Below, one piece after another: positions 1 to 5,693 of a stretch of DNA of 5,960 nt. The stretch spans positions 1 to 5,960 of the forward strand of contig CAMGJS010000069.1 of assembly GCA_946056455.1 (NCBI GenBank), read 5' to 3'. Below the pieces are notes generated by a model. It searched no databases and was not told where the DNA came from. It saw only the letters and a program-made list of their open reading frames with translations. Made by a program: the position numbers and the translations under genes. Position 1 is the first letter of the stretch. Each line of letters opens with the position of its first letter. The DNA is from an uncultured Clostridia bacterium. GTDB taxonomy: Bacteria > Bacillota > Clostridia > Oscillospirales > Ruminococcaceae.

Positions 1-82
1 TAATTATATATCATATATTTTTCGTTTTCAATACTATTTTGCATTTACTGTTTCAAAAAATACATAGTTCATTTTATATACA

Positions 83-111
83 TTGACAAAACAGAACAAA
101 TGTTCTATACT
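83..111 (+). promoter_or_regulatory. Sigma-A promoter with embedded SOS operator
   Basis: A consensus -35 box TTGACA (83-88) and a -10 box TATACT (106-111) are separated by exactly 17 bp. Transcription should start near base 118, giving an untranslated leader of about 90 nt before the first gene at 209. The end of the spacer is occupied by a LexA-type palindrome, so a bound repressor would directly block RNA polymerase. Because the next genes on this strand are closely packed, this may be the main promoter of the whole 209-4038 gene run. The boxes are seen directly; promoter activity and operon extent are inferred. Confidence 0.75.
94..105. promoter_or_regulatory. Probable LexA (SOS) operator
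   Basis: GAAC-AAAT-GTTC is an exact match to the GAAC-N4-GTTC core of the Gram-positive SOS box recognised by the LexA/DinR repressor (B. subtilis consensus CGAAC-N4-GTTCG). One further base on each side (A93, T106) extends the arms to 5 bp. It lies between the -35 and -10 boxes of a strong promoter, a classical position for LexA repression. The match and position are seen; binding by LexA is inferred. The site is symmetric and could also serve a divergent gene to the left. Confidence 0.65.
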
Positions 112-159
112 TTAACCGAGGAATTTCGGAATACTATTTTCTTGTTTTTGCTTGAAAAA

Positions 160-181
160 GGCGAGAATAAAACTATTCGCC
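160..181 (+). other. Leader hairpin upstream of the first gene
   Basis: GGCGA-[G]-AATA pairs with TATTCGCC across an AAAC loop, giving an 8-bp stem with one bulged G in the 5' untranslated leader. The stem ends 14 bases before the Shine-Dalgarno sequence at 196-203. No long T-run follows, so it is unlikely to be a standard terminator. It could stabilise the mRNA or influence translation of the gene at 209. The structure is seen; any function is inferred. Confidence 0.35.
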
Positions 182-208
182 TATTATTCTGATTGAAGGT
201 GAGTAAAT

Positions 209-526
209 TTGGGAAAAGTTCGTGTTCCATTTGACATAGCCTGCGCCAAGGCGATAAGCAAGCAGAATTTTTCCTCCGATGCCCCGTCGGATGAAAAATA
301 CGAAAGAGAGCTTGTCAGAAAAGCGATACGCTATGTTGTCAACCAAGAATTAACCCCTAAACAGAGGCAATATGTCGTTATGTATTACGGTGAAAGACTT
401 TCAATGCCGCAGATTGCAGAACGCTGCGGAGTGTCAAAATCTACCGTATCGAGAACTGTTTTAAGGGCGAGAAAGAATATTGCCGAAAGGTTAAAGCTTT
501 ATATCAAACTAAGGACAAAAAATTGA
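209..526 (+). CDS. Small sigma-70 region 4-like HTH DNA-binding protein
   Basis: This is a 105-residue protein whose C-terminal half resembles sigma-factor region 4. Residues about 48-64 (LTPKQRQYVVMYYGERL) match the region 4 lead-in, and residues about 65-91 (SMPQIAERCGVSKSTVSRTV and the next few residues) form a typical helix-turn-helix in which SKSTVSR would be the recognition helix. There is no region 2, so it is not a complete sigma factor; it is more likely a small transcriptional regulator. The TTG start is chosen because AAGGTGAG (196-203) lies 5 nt upstream; a GTG at 199 is out of frame. It is the first gene after the SOS-type promoter and is followed 15 nt later by the decarboxylase gene. 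Its target is unknown. The ORF and HTH are well supported; its regulatory role is inferred. Confidence 0.8.
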   Translation: MGKVRVPFDIACAKAISKQNFSSDAPSDEKYERELVRKAIRYVVNQELTPKQRQYVVMYYGERLSMPQIAERCGVSKSTVSRTVLRARKNIAERLKLYIKLRTKN

Positions 527-541
527 TTCTGGAGGAATACT

Positions 542-1861
542 ATGACAACGCCGATAGTTGATTTTGTTGAAAAATATGATGAAACAATCAGTTTAAGACT
601 TCATATGCCGGGGCATAAGGGAAAATGCTTTATAAGCCCCGTTGCCGCTGTTCATTCTCTAGATATAACCGAGGTCTGCGGTGCGGACAGTCTTTATGAA
701 GCGGACGGAATAATAAAGGAAAGCGAAGAAAATGCAGCAGAGCTTTTTAAAGCGCATAAGACCATATATTCAACGGGCGGCTCAACGCTGGGTATTCAGA
801 CTATGGTTTCGGCGGCTGTACCAGTAGGAGCAAAAATCATCGCCGCAAGGAACGCTCACCGAGCATTTGTCAACACCTGCGCGTTGCTTGACCTTGATGT
901 TGTGTGGGTGACGGGAGAGAATGCCGATGTCATTTCTTCAAATGTTACGGCTAAGGATATTGAAAACGCTCTTTGTAAAGAAAAGGACGCTTATGCCGTT
1001 TATATCACAACGCCCGATTATTACGGCAGAATGTGCAATGTAAAGGCTATATCCGAGGTATGTAAAAAGCATAATGTTCCCTTGCTTGTGGATAATGCTC
1101 ACGGAGCGCACCTTGCCTTTTTGAGAGAAAATCTGCACCCGATTTCTCTCGGTGCTGATATATGTTGCGACTCGGCGCACAAGACCTTGCCCGTTTTAAC
1201 GGGGGGAGCGTACATTCATATTGCAAATGAAAAATATGCCGAAAGGATAAAGGAAAAGCAATCGGTTTTCGGCTCGTCAAGTCCGTCTTATCTTACGCTC
1301 TGCTCTCTTGATTACTGCAACTTTTTCCTTGAAAATTCTGTAAAAGAAGCACTTTGTGAAACGGAGAAAAAAATGTCCGCTTTAAAAGAAAGATTATCGC
1401 CTGCGTGGCAGTTTGTTGACGGTGATGTTCTGCACCTTACCGTAGAAAGCTACAAAAGCGGTCTTTCGGGATACGACCTTGCGGACAGACTTCGTGAGAG
1501 AGGAATAGAGTGCGAATATGCCGACGATTTATATACCGTTATGCTGTTTTCTCCCATTGACAATGACGAGGACTTTGAAAAGCTCTGCGCCGCTATGGAA
1601 AATATCCCACAGCCGAGAATTTTGCTCTATAAGGACGAAATACCCTTTATTCTGCCCGAAAAGGCGATGTCGATAAGGTCGGCAACATTCTCTGAAAGTG
1701 AAAAAATCCCCGTTGAAAAAGCCGAGGGCAGAATATGCTCACTTAACGCTGTTCACTGTCCGCCCTGCGTTCCCGTTGTGGTTGCGGGAGAGAAAATAGA
1801 TAAAAATTCAATCAATATTTTAAAAAAGTATGGCATTTTTGAGATAAATGTGGTAAAATGA
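542..1861 (+). CDS. Orn/Lys/Arg decarboxylase-family PLP enzyme
   Basis: This 439-residue protein belongs to the fold-type I PLP-dependent Orn/Lys/Arg decarboxylase family (B. subtilis SpeA/YaaO type). Family landmarks are LHMPGHKGK (residues 20-28), the glycine-rich cofactor-binding STGGST (77-82), H106 in ARNAHRA (expected to stack on PLP), VDNAHGAH (183-190, with D184 contacting the pyridine nitrogen) and SAHKTLP (211-217), where K214 should carry the PLP. The C-terminal PPCVPVVVAGE (407-417) corresponds to the family's usual PPG-x-P...GE motif. It is cytosolic and would decarboxylate a basic amino acid to a polyamine precursor, but the substrate cannot be told from sequence. It is somewhat shorter than typical members (about 480 residues). 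GGAGGA (531-536) precedes the ATG. YaaO occupies the same position upstream of darA-holB-ricT in Bacillus. Confidence 0.9.
   Translation: MTTPIVDFVEKYDETISLRLHMPGHKGKCFISPVAAVHSLDITEVCGADSLYEADGIIKESEENAAELFKAHKTIYSTGGSTLGIQTMVSAAVPVGAKIIAARNAHRAFVNTCALLDLDVVWVTGENADVISSNVTAKDIENALCKEKDAYAVYITTPDYYGRMCNVKAISEVCKKHNVPLLVDNAHGAHLAFLRENLHPISLGADICCDSAHKTLPVLTGGAYIHIANEKYAERIKEKQSVFGSSSPSYLTLCSLDYCNFFLENSVKEALCETEKKMSALKERLSPAWQFVDGDVLHLTVESYKSGLSGYDLADRLRERGIECEYADDLYTVMLFSPIDNDEDFEKLCAAMENIPQPRILLYKDEIPFILPEKAMSIRSATFSESEKIPVEKAEGRICSLNAVHCPPCVPVVVAGEKIDKNSINILKKYGIFEINVVK
1849..1859 (+). promoter_or_regulatory. Possible extended -10 promoter for darA
   Basis: TGTG-G-TAAAAT at the very end of the decarboxylase gene fits the TRTG-n-TATAAT extended -10 pattern with one mismatch. 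A start near 1866 would give darA a leader of about 45 nt. No good -35 box lies 17 bp upstream (TGGCAT). It could uncouple darA-holB-ricT from the SOS-type promoter, but A+T-rich DNA yields such matches by chance. Confidence 0.25.
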
Positions 1862-1910
1862 ATTTCAACGGATAATTTTTTCCGAATTTATAAGCGGGGG
1901 CGGCGGTATA

Positions 1911-2237
1911 ATGAAGCTCATATATGCCATTGTCAACAACAGCGACACCAAGAGCGTATGTCAGGCTCTGACAAGCGCAGGATATTATGCTACAAAGCTT
2001 GCCTCAACGGGCGGTTTTCTCTCATCGGGGAGCACCACCTTTCTCATATGCGTTGAGGACGGAAAGGTTGACTCCGCTATAAAGATAATATCGGAAAAAA
2101 GCCGAAGAAGAAAGCAGTTTGTACCGTCCGTAAATAGCGTCGGAATGGGGACATATTTTTCTTCTCCTCCCATTGAAGTTTCTGTCGGGGGAGCGACAAT
2201 TTTCGTCACCGATGTGGAAAGGTATGAAAAGGTTTAG
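1911..2237 (+). CDS. darA: Cyclic di-AMP receptor DarA (PII-like)
   Basis: This 108-residue protein of the YaaQ/DarA family is a PII-like trimeric protein known to bind c-di-AMP. The N-terminal strand MKLIYAIVNN, the hallmark TKLASTGGFLSSGSTTF (residues 28-44), which includes ligand-contacting residues in the family, and the C-terminal VSVGGATIFV (90-99) are all present. The length matches B. subtilis DarA (about 109). It probably acts as a cytosolic signal transducer; the downstream partner is not fixed by sequence. The start follows an unusual G-rich ribosome-binding region (GGGGG at 1896-1900, GGCGG at 1902-1906) rather than a standard AGGAGG. The 49-nt gap after the decarboxylase is the largest in the run, and in Bacillus tmk lies just upstream. 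holB begins 2 nt after its stop codon, so the two are probably translationally coupled. Confidence 0.93.
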   Translation: MKLIYAIVNNSDTKSVCQALTSAGYYATKLASTGGFLSSGSTTFLICVEDGKVDSAIKIISEKSRRRKQFVPSVNSVGMGTYFSSPPIEVSVGGATIFVTDVERYEKV

Positions 2238-2239
2238 CA

Positions 2240-3160
2240 ATGAATAAAATTTACGGCAACGAGGAAATACTGTCCTCGATAGACACTATGTTTTCAACGG
2301 GCAGAATACCTCATTCCTTTCTGATTTTCGGAGAAAAGGGGCTTGGCAAAAAGGCTCTTGCAGAAAATATTGCGTCAAGACTTGTGGGCGCTCAAAATAT
2401 CCACTCGCACCCCGATGTTATCTTTGCACAACACGAGGGAAAGCTGGGCGGATTTAAGGCGGATTATGTAAGAGGTCTTCTGGTTGACGCTTTTATTACG
2501 CCTAATAATTCCGAGCGCAAGGTATATGTTTTCACCGACTGCGACAATATGTCGTCCACAGCTCAGAACGCGCTGTTAAAGGTCGTTGAGGAACCTCCGA
2601 GGTTTACCTATTTTATATTTACGGTTTCTTCAAAGGACCTTATGTTGCAGACAATTCTTTCAAGAGTGGTCTCTTTCGGAATGAGCGAATGTAAAGAGGA
2701 CGATTGCCTCAAAGCTCTTCTTGAAAAAGGCTTTTCAGAAAACGAGGCAAGGTCGGCTGTATATGCCTTTCACGGAAATATAGGAATGTGTGAATCTTAC
2801 CTTTCTGACGATAAGCTGAAAGAACGGATAAACGCTGTAAGGAGCGTTGCCGATTCCGTCGCCGAGTGGGACGAATACAAGACGCTCAAAGCGCTGTATA
2901 ATTTAGAGGGCGAAAGAAGCGAGATTAAAAGTGCGCTTTACTCCCTTGCAAAAATTTTCAGGGATTCATCGGTTATCCGTTTCGGAGGGGAATGCATAGG
3001 CTGTCACCCCGAGGGCTCAAAAGCCTTAGCCGAAAAGCTATCGGCAAAGAAAACGGAAAGCGTTTATTATCTTATCACAGAAACGCTTAAAAAGCTTGAT
3101 ACAAATGTTGCCGTGGGAGCAGAGCTTGCCTCTCTCTGCGGACAGATATATAATCTTTAA
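2240..3160 (+). CDS. holB: DNA polymerase III subunit delta prime
   Basis: This is a 306-residue AAA+ clamp-loader subunit, which helps load the sliding clamp onto primed DNA at the replication fork. The P-loop is GEKGLGKK (residues 31-38). The Walker B/sensor region spans about 94-120 and includes NALLKVVEEPP (110-120), a hallmark shared with DnaX. TILSRVVSF (138-146) is the counterpart of the SRC arginine-finger motif, with V instead of C. The zinc-binding cysteine cluster usually found between the P-loop helix and the HPD motif is absent: residues 41-59 contain no cysteine and the segment is short. The length is slightly below the usual 320-335. AAAAGG (2227-2232), inside the end of darA, is the ribosome-binding site. 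The position between darA and ricT matches B. subtilis. DnaX-family paralogy is the only alternative, and the short length argues for delta prime. Confidence 0.9.
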   Translation: MNKIYGNEEILSSIDTMFSTGRIPHSFLIFGEKGLGKKALAENIASRLVGAQNIHSHPDVIFAQHEGKLGGFKADYVRGLLVDAFITPNNSERKVYVFTDCDNMSSTAQNALLKVVEEPPRFTYFIFTVSSKDLMLQTILSRVVSFGMSECKEDDCLKALLEKGFSENEARSAVYAFHGNIGMCESYLSDDKLKERINAVRSVADSVAEWDEYKTLKALYNLEGERSEIKSALYSLAKIFRDSSVIRFGGECIGCHPEGSKALAEKLSAKKTESVYYLITETLKKLDTNVAVGAELASLCGQIYNL

Positions 3161-3171
3161 GGAGCATACAA

Positions 3172-4038
3172 ATGGCTGAAATTATAGGAGTTCGTTTTAA
3201 AAGCGTCGGAAAAATCTATTATTTTGCACCTAATGGAGAAAAGATAGAAAACGGCGCAAAGGTTATTGTTGAAACAGCAAGAGGAGTGGAATGCGGAACT
3301 GTCGTTATGCCCAACAGGGAAGTTCCCGACAGCGAGCTTTCTGCCCCTTTAAAACCCGTCATAAGAATAGCAACGGAAAAGGACCTTGAAACCGTTGAAC
3401 AGAACAAGAAAAAGGAAAAAGAAGCTTTTTCTATCTGCGAGGAAAAAATAGCAAAGCACAAGCTTGATATGAAGCTTGTGGATGTTGAATGTACCTTTGA
3501 CAACAACAAACTGCTTTTTTATTTCACTGCTGAGAACAGAGTTGATTTCCGTGAGCTTGTCAAGGACCTTGCCTCTGTTTTCAGAACACGAATAGAACTG
3601 CGACAGATAGGCGTCCGTGACGAAGCAAAAATGCTCGGTGGACTCGGTATATGCGGAAGACCTTTCTGCTGTAACGGCTTCTTGGGCGAGTTCCAGCCTG
3701 TTTCGATAAAAATGGCAAAGGAACAGGGACTTTCTCTCAACCCGACAAAAATTTCGGGCACTTGCAGCAGACTTATGTGCTGTCTTAAATATGAGCAGGA
3801 AAGCTATGAGGACCTTATCCGCACAACGCCCAAAGTGAACGCTTATGTCAGCACACCTAACGGAAACGGCTATGTGGAGGAGGTAAACCTCATTACAGGA
3901 AAATTGAAAGTCAAGCCCGAAAATTCTGACGGCGCTTCATTCATCATTCACAAGAACGAGGTTTCGATTATCAAGGACGGTGAGATAAGGCTCAGCAAGG
4001 ACGAAATAAGAGCACTCAAAGGTCTTGAAGATAAATAA
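3172..4038 (+). CDS. ricT: RicT/YaaT, PSP1-domain Y-complex protein
   Basis: This is a 288-residue PSP1 C-terminal domain protein of the RicT (YaaT) family. In B. subtilis RicT forms the Fe-S-containing Y-complex with RicA and RicF; the complex assists RNase Y in mRNA maturation and affects sporulation, competence and biofilm formation. The conserved cysteines are clearly visible: C161, C166 and C167 in GICGRPFCCNGFL, and C198, C203 and C204 in GTCSRLMCCLKYE. These are the expected Fe-S ligands. Residues about 74-100 are charged and probably helical or coiled-coil. The lysine/glutamate-rich C-terminus ends ALKGLEDK. AAGGAG (3159-3164) overlaps the holB stop codon and lies 7 nt before the ATG, which supports this start and coupling to holB. 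It is the last gene of the run, followed by a strong terminator. RicA and RicF are not in this window. Confidence 0.93.
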   Translation: MAEIIGVRFKSVGKIYYFAPNGEKIENGAKVIVETARGVECGTVVMPNREVPDSELSAPLKPVIRIATEKDLETVEQNKKKEKEAFSICEEKIAKHKLDMKLVDVECTFDNNKLLFYFTAENRVDFRELVKDLASVFRTRIELRQIGVRDEAKMLGGLGICGRPFCCNGFLGEFQPVSIKMAKEQGLSLNPTKISGTCSRLMCCLKYEQESYEDLIRTTPKVNAYVSTPNGNGYVEEVNLITGKLKVKPENSDGASFIIHKNEVSIIKDGEIRLSKDEIRALKGLEDK

Positions 4039-4044
4039 AAAAAC

Positions 4045-4073
4045 AACAGCTAAGGAAAGCCCTTAGCTGTTTT
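4045..4073. terminator. Bidirectional intrinsic terminator, ricT/comEB
   Basis: AACAGCTAAGG (4045-4055) pairs perfectly with CCTTAGCTGTT (4061-4071) around a 5-base AAAGC loop. On the plus strand the stem ends in TTTT; on the minus strand it is followed by a run of seven T (complement of the A-run at 4037-4043). It lies between the convergent stop codons of ricT (4038) and comEB (4077) and probably ends both transcripts, more efficiently for comEB, which has the longer T-run. Confidence 0.9.
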
Positions 4074-4076
4074 CTG

Positions 4077-4565
4077 TTAATATCCTTCCGAACCGTTTAT
4101 GGAGTCGTCGTTTTCAACCCAGTCAATAACATTGAAAATCTTGTATTCGGTTTTTGTTACTCTTACGATAACCTTTTCAATTCCTGCGTTTATTATCGCT
4201 CTCTTGCACATTGAGCAAGGCTCCACATCGCCGTAAAGCTCACCCGTTTTTGCGTCGTGGCAGGCAAGGTAGATGGTTGCTCCTATCATATCCGCTCTTG
4301 ATGCGGAAATTATTGCGTTCTGCTCAGCGTGAACGGAACGGCAGAGCTCATATCGTTGTCCTTTGGGGATATTCAGCTTTTCTCTTGTGCAGTATCCGAG
4401 GTCGACGCAGTTCGCTCTCCCTCTCGGAGCTCCCACATAACCCGTCGATACGATTTCATCGTTATTAACAATTATTGCGCCGAAGTTTCTTCTCAGGCAG
4501 GTGCCCCTTTCAAGAACGGTTTCGGCAATATCGAGATAGTAGTTTATTTTGTCAATTCTGCTCAT
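4077..4565 (-). CDS. comEB: dCMP deaminase, ComEB family
   Basis: This is a 162-residue zinc-dependent cytidine/deoxycytidylate deaminase-family protein. Family members convert dCMP to dUMP, feeding thymidylate synthesis. Catalytic motifs are HAEQNAI (residues 79-85; H79 a zinc ligand, E81 the proton shuttle) and PCSMCKRAI (116-124; C117 and C120 zinc ligands). GTCLRRNFGAIIV (21-33) and the STGYVGAPRG segment (40-49) are typical of the family. C23 and C53 might form part of a second structural zinc site, as in phage T4 dCMP deaminase; this is inferred. The ATG at 4565 is preferred because AAAGGGTG sits 5 nt upstream; a TTG at 4583 would add six residues but would place this Shine-Dalgarno inside the gene. 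The name comes from a competence operon, and nothing here shows a competence role. Divergent from rsmA, convergent with ricT. Confidence 0.92.
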   Translation of the reverse strand: MSRIDKINYYLDIAETVLERGTCLRRNFGAIIVNNDEIVSTGYVGAPRGRANCVDLGYCTREKLNIPKGQRYELCRSVHAEQNAIISASRADMIGATIYLACHDAKTGELYGDVEPCSMCKRAIINAGIEKVIVRVTKTEYKIFNVIDWVENDDSINGSEGY

Positions 4566-4595
4566 ATTATCACCCTTTCGCAAGTGTCTTTAAAA

Positions 4596-4624
4596 ACTAT
4601 AACATTTTTTTGCCGTCTTTGCAA
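4596..4624 (-). promoter_or_regulatory. comEB promoter
   Basis: Read on the minus strand, TTGCAA (4624-4619) and TATAGT (4601-4596) are separated by 17 bp, with five of six bases matching consensus in each box. Transcription would begin near 4589, leaving a leader of about 24 nt before the ATG at 4565. Its -35 box lies 4 bp from the -35 box of the rsmA promoter. Confidence 0.6.
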
Positions 4625-4628
4625 TACC

Positions 4629-4657
4629 TTTACAAAAATTGCTCCGTGTGCTATAAT
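4629..4657 (+). promoter_or_regulatory. rsmA promoter
   Basis: TTTACA (4629-4634) and a perfect TATAAT (4652-4657) are separated by 17 bp, and TG at 4649-4650 provides an extended -10 element. A start near 4664 gives a leader of about 20 nt before the rsmA ATG. This is the best-matched promoter in the window besides the one at 83-111. Confidence 0.75.
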
Positions 4658-4685
4658 TTTTTAAGAATATTTTTTGGGGGAGCTT

Positions 4686-5537
4686 ATGGAAAATCTTACG
4701 AACATTTCTGTTGTGCGGGATATTTTATCTCGGCACGGCTTTACCTTTTCAAAAGCGTTGGGACAGAATTTTATCGTCAACCCTGCAATATGCCCTCGTA
4801 TTGCCGAAGAGGGCGGAGCGAAAAGCGGTTGCGGAGTTATAGAGATAGGAACGGGAATAGGTGTTCTCACCGCCGAGCTTGCAAAAAGGGCGGATAAGGT
4901 AGTAGCCATTGAAATAGACACAAGGCTTATGCCCGTCCTTGCAGAAACGCTGTCTGAATTTGACAATGTGAAAATTATCAACGATGATGTTTTAAAGGTT
5001 GACCTTAAAAAAATAATCGAGGAAGAATTCGGCGATAAAGAGGTTTATGTCTGCGCAAATCTGCCTTACTATATCACCTCGCCCATAATAATGTCGTTGC
5101 TTGAAAACCGACTTCCCATAAAGGCTATCACCGTTATGGTACAAAAAGAGGCAGCGACAAGGCTTTGCGCCGAACTGAAAAGTCGTGATGTGGGAGCGGT
5201 GACCGTTGCAGTAAGGTATTATTCCGAGCCGAAGCTGCTTTTCAATGTTTCAAGGGGGAGCTTTATGCCGTCCCCGAATGTTGACAGCGCCGTCATAAGA
5301 CTTGACATAAAAAACGACCGCCTTGTTGATGACGAACAGCACTTTTTCAAGGTGGTGAGAGGGGCGTTCTCTCAACGGAGAAAAACTCTTGCAAACTCGC
5401 TTTCGTCTTCGCTCTCAATAGACAAGCAGGTTGTGACCGAGGCTATTGTTTCTGCGGGACTTCAAGAAAATGTCCGCCCCGAACAGCTTTCAATGGAGGA
5501 CTTTATAAATGTTGCCAAAAGCGTCAAAAAAGTTTGA
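4686..5537 (+). CDS. rsmA: 16S rRNA (A1518/A1519) dimethyltransferase
   Basis: This 283-residue protein belongs to the KsgA/Dim1 family. The family uses S-adenosylmethionine to N6,N6-dimethylate two adjacent adenosines in the helix 45 loop of 16S rRNA during late 30S subunit assembly. Motifs in order are FSKALGQNF (residues 21-29), the SAM-binding VIEIGTGIGVLT (51-62), the acidic AIEID (74-78) that binds the ribose, the catalytic NLPYY (125-129), FMPSPNVDSAV (193-203) and AFSQRRKTL (227-235). All are intact and the length is normal (270-295). The ATG at 4686 is preferred, preceded by GGGGGAG (4676-4682); an upstream TTG at 4674 would add four residues but has no ribosome-binding site of its own. 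The last codons form the left arm of a terminator. Close sequence relatives include Erm methyltransferases, but the complete housekeeping motifs and context favour RsmA. Confidence 0.95.
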   Translation: MENLTNISVVRDILSRHGFTFSKALGQNFIVNPAICPRIAEEGGAKSGCGVIEIGTGIGVLTAELAKRADKVVAIEIDTRLMPVLAETLSEFDNVKIINDDVLKVDLKKIIEEEFGDKEVYVCANLPYYITSPIIMSLLENRLPIKAITVMVQKEAATRLCAELKSRDVGAVTVAVRYYSEPKLLFNVSRGSFMPSPNVDSAVIRLDIKNDRLVDDEQHFFKVVRGAFSQRRKTLANSLSSSLSIDKQVVTEAIVSAGLQENVRPEQLSMEDFINVAKSVKKV

Positions 5538-5552
5538 CGCTTTTATTTTTTT
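5517..5552 (+). terminator. Intrinsic terminator of rsmA
   Basis: AAAAGCGTCAAA (5517-5528) pairs with TTTGACGCTTTT (5533-5544) around an AAAG loop, giving a perfect 12-bp stem followed by A and seven T (5545-5552). The left arm lies inside the last codons of rsmA and the stop codon TGA (5535-5537) falls in the right arm. Confidence 0.9.
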
Positions 5553-5693
5553 GCCCAAAAGGCGACTTTTGCGGATATTTTTTGCTCCCTCCATATGACA
5601 GAATTTTCCAATAAAAAATGATACTATATTATTTGCGGATTTTTCAAAGGGGAATGACAAGCCGAATTTTTTTAATACACGGAGGAAGTTAAA

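Noticed and set aside
116..129. Small hairpin CCGAG-GAAT-TTCGG near the first promoter's start point
   Set aside because: The stem is only 5 bp with a G-T pair and overlaps the predicted start, so it is not convincing as an attenuator.
30..140. 11-base direct repeat AATACTATTTT at 30-40 and 130-140
   Set aside because: It is short, of low complexity and in A+T-rich DNA; two copies 100 bp apart are plausible by chance and show no further structure.
938..1280. Minus-strand open frames inside the decarboxylase gene
   Set aside because: They lie opposite a strongly supported gene with intact motifs, have no recognisable domains and lack good ribosome-binding sites.
1869..1884. CGGA/TCCG inverted repeat upstream of darA
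   Set aside because: A 4-bp stem with an 8-base loop is too weak to call a terminator or operator.
4566..4583. TTG start for comEB at 4583
   Set aside because: The Shine-Dalgarno AAAGGGTG lies between this TTG and the ATG at 4565, and comEB homologues start near the ATG.
4674..4685. TTG start for rsmA at 4674
   Set aside because: The preceding sequence is T-rich without a ribosome-binding site, while GGGGGAG serves the ATG at 4686.
4211..4897. Plus-strand open frames across comEB and the comEB-rsmA spacer
   Set aside because: They are antisense or out-of-frame shadows of comEB and rsmA, read through promoters, and have no recognisable protein features.
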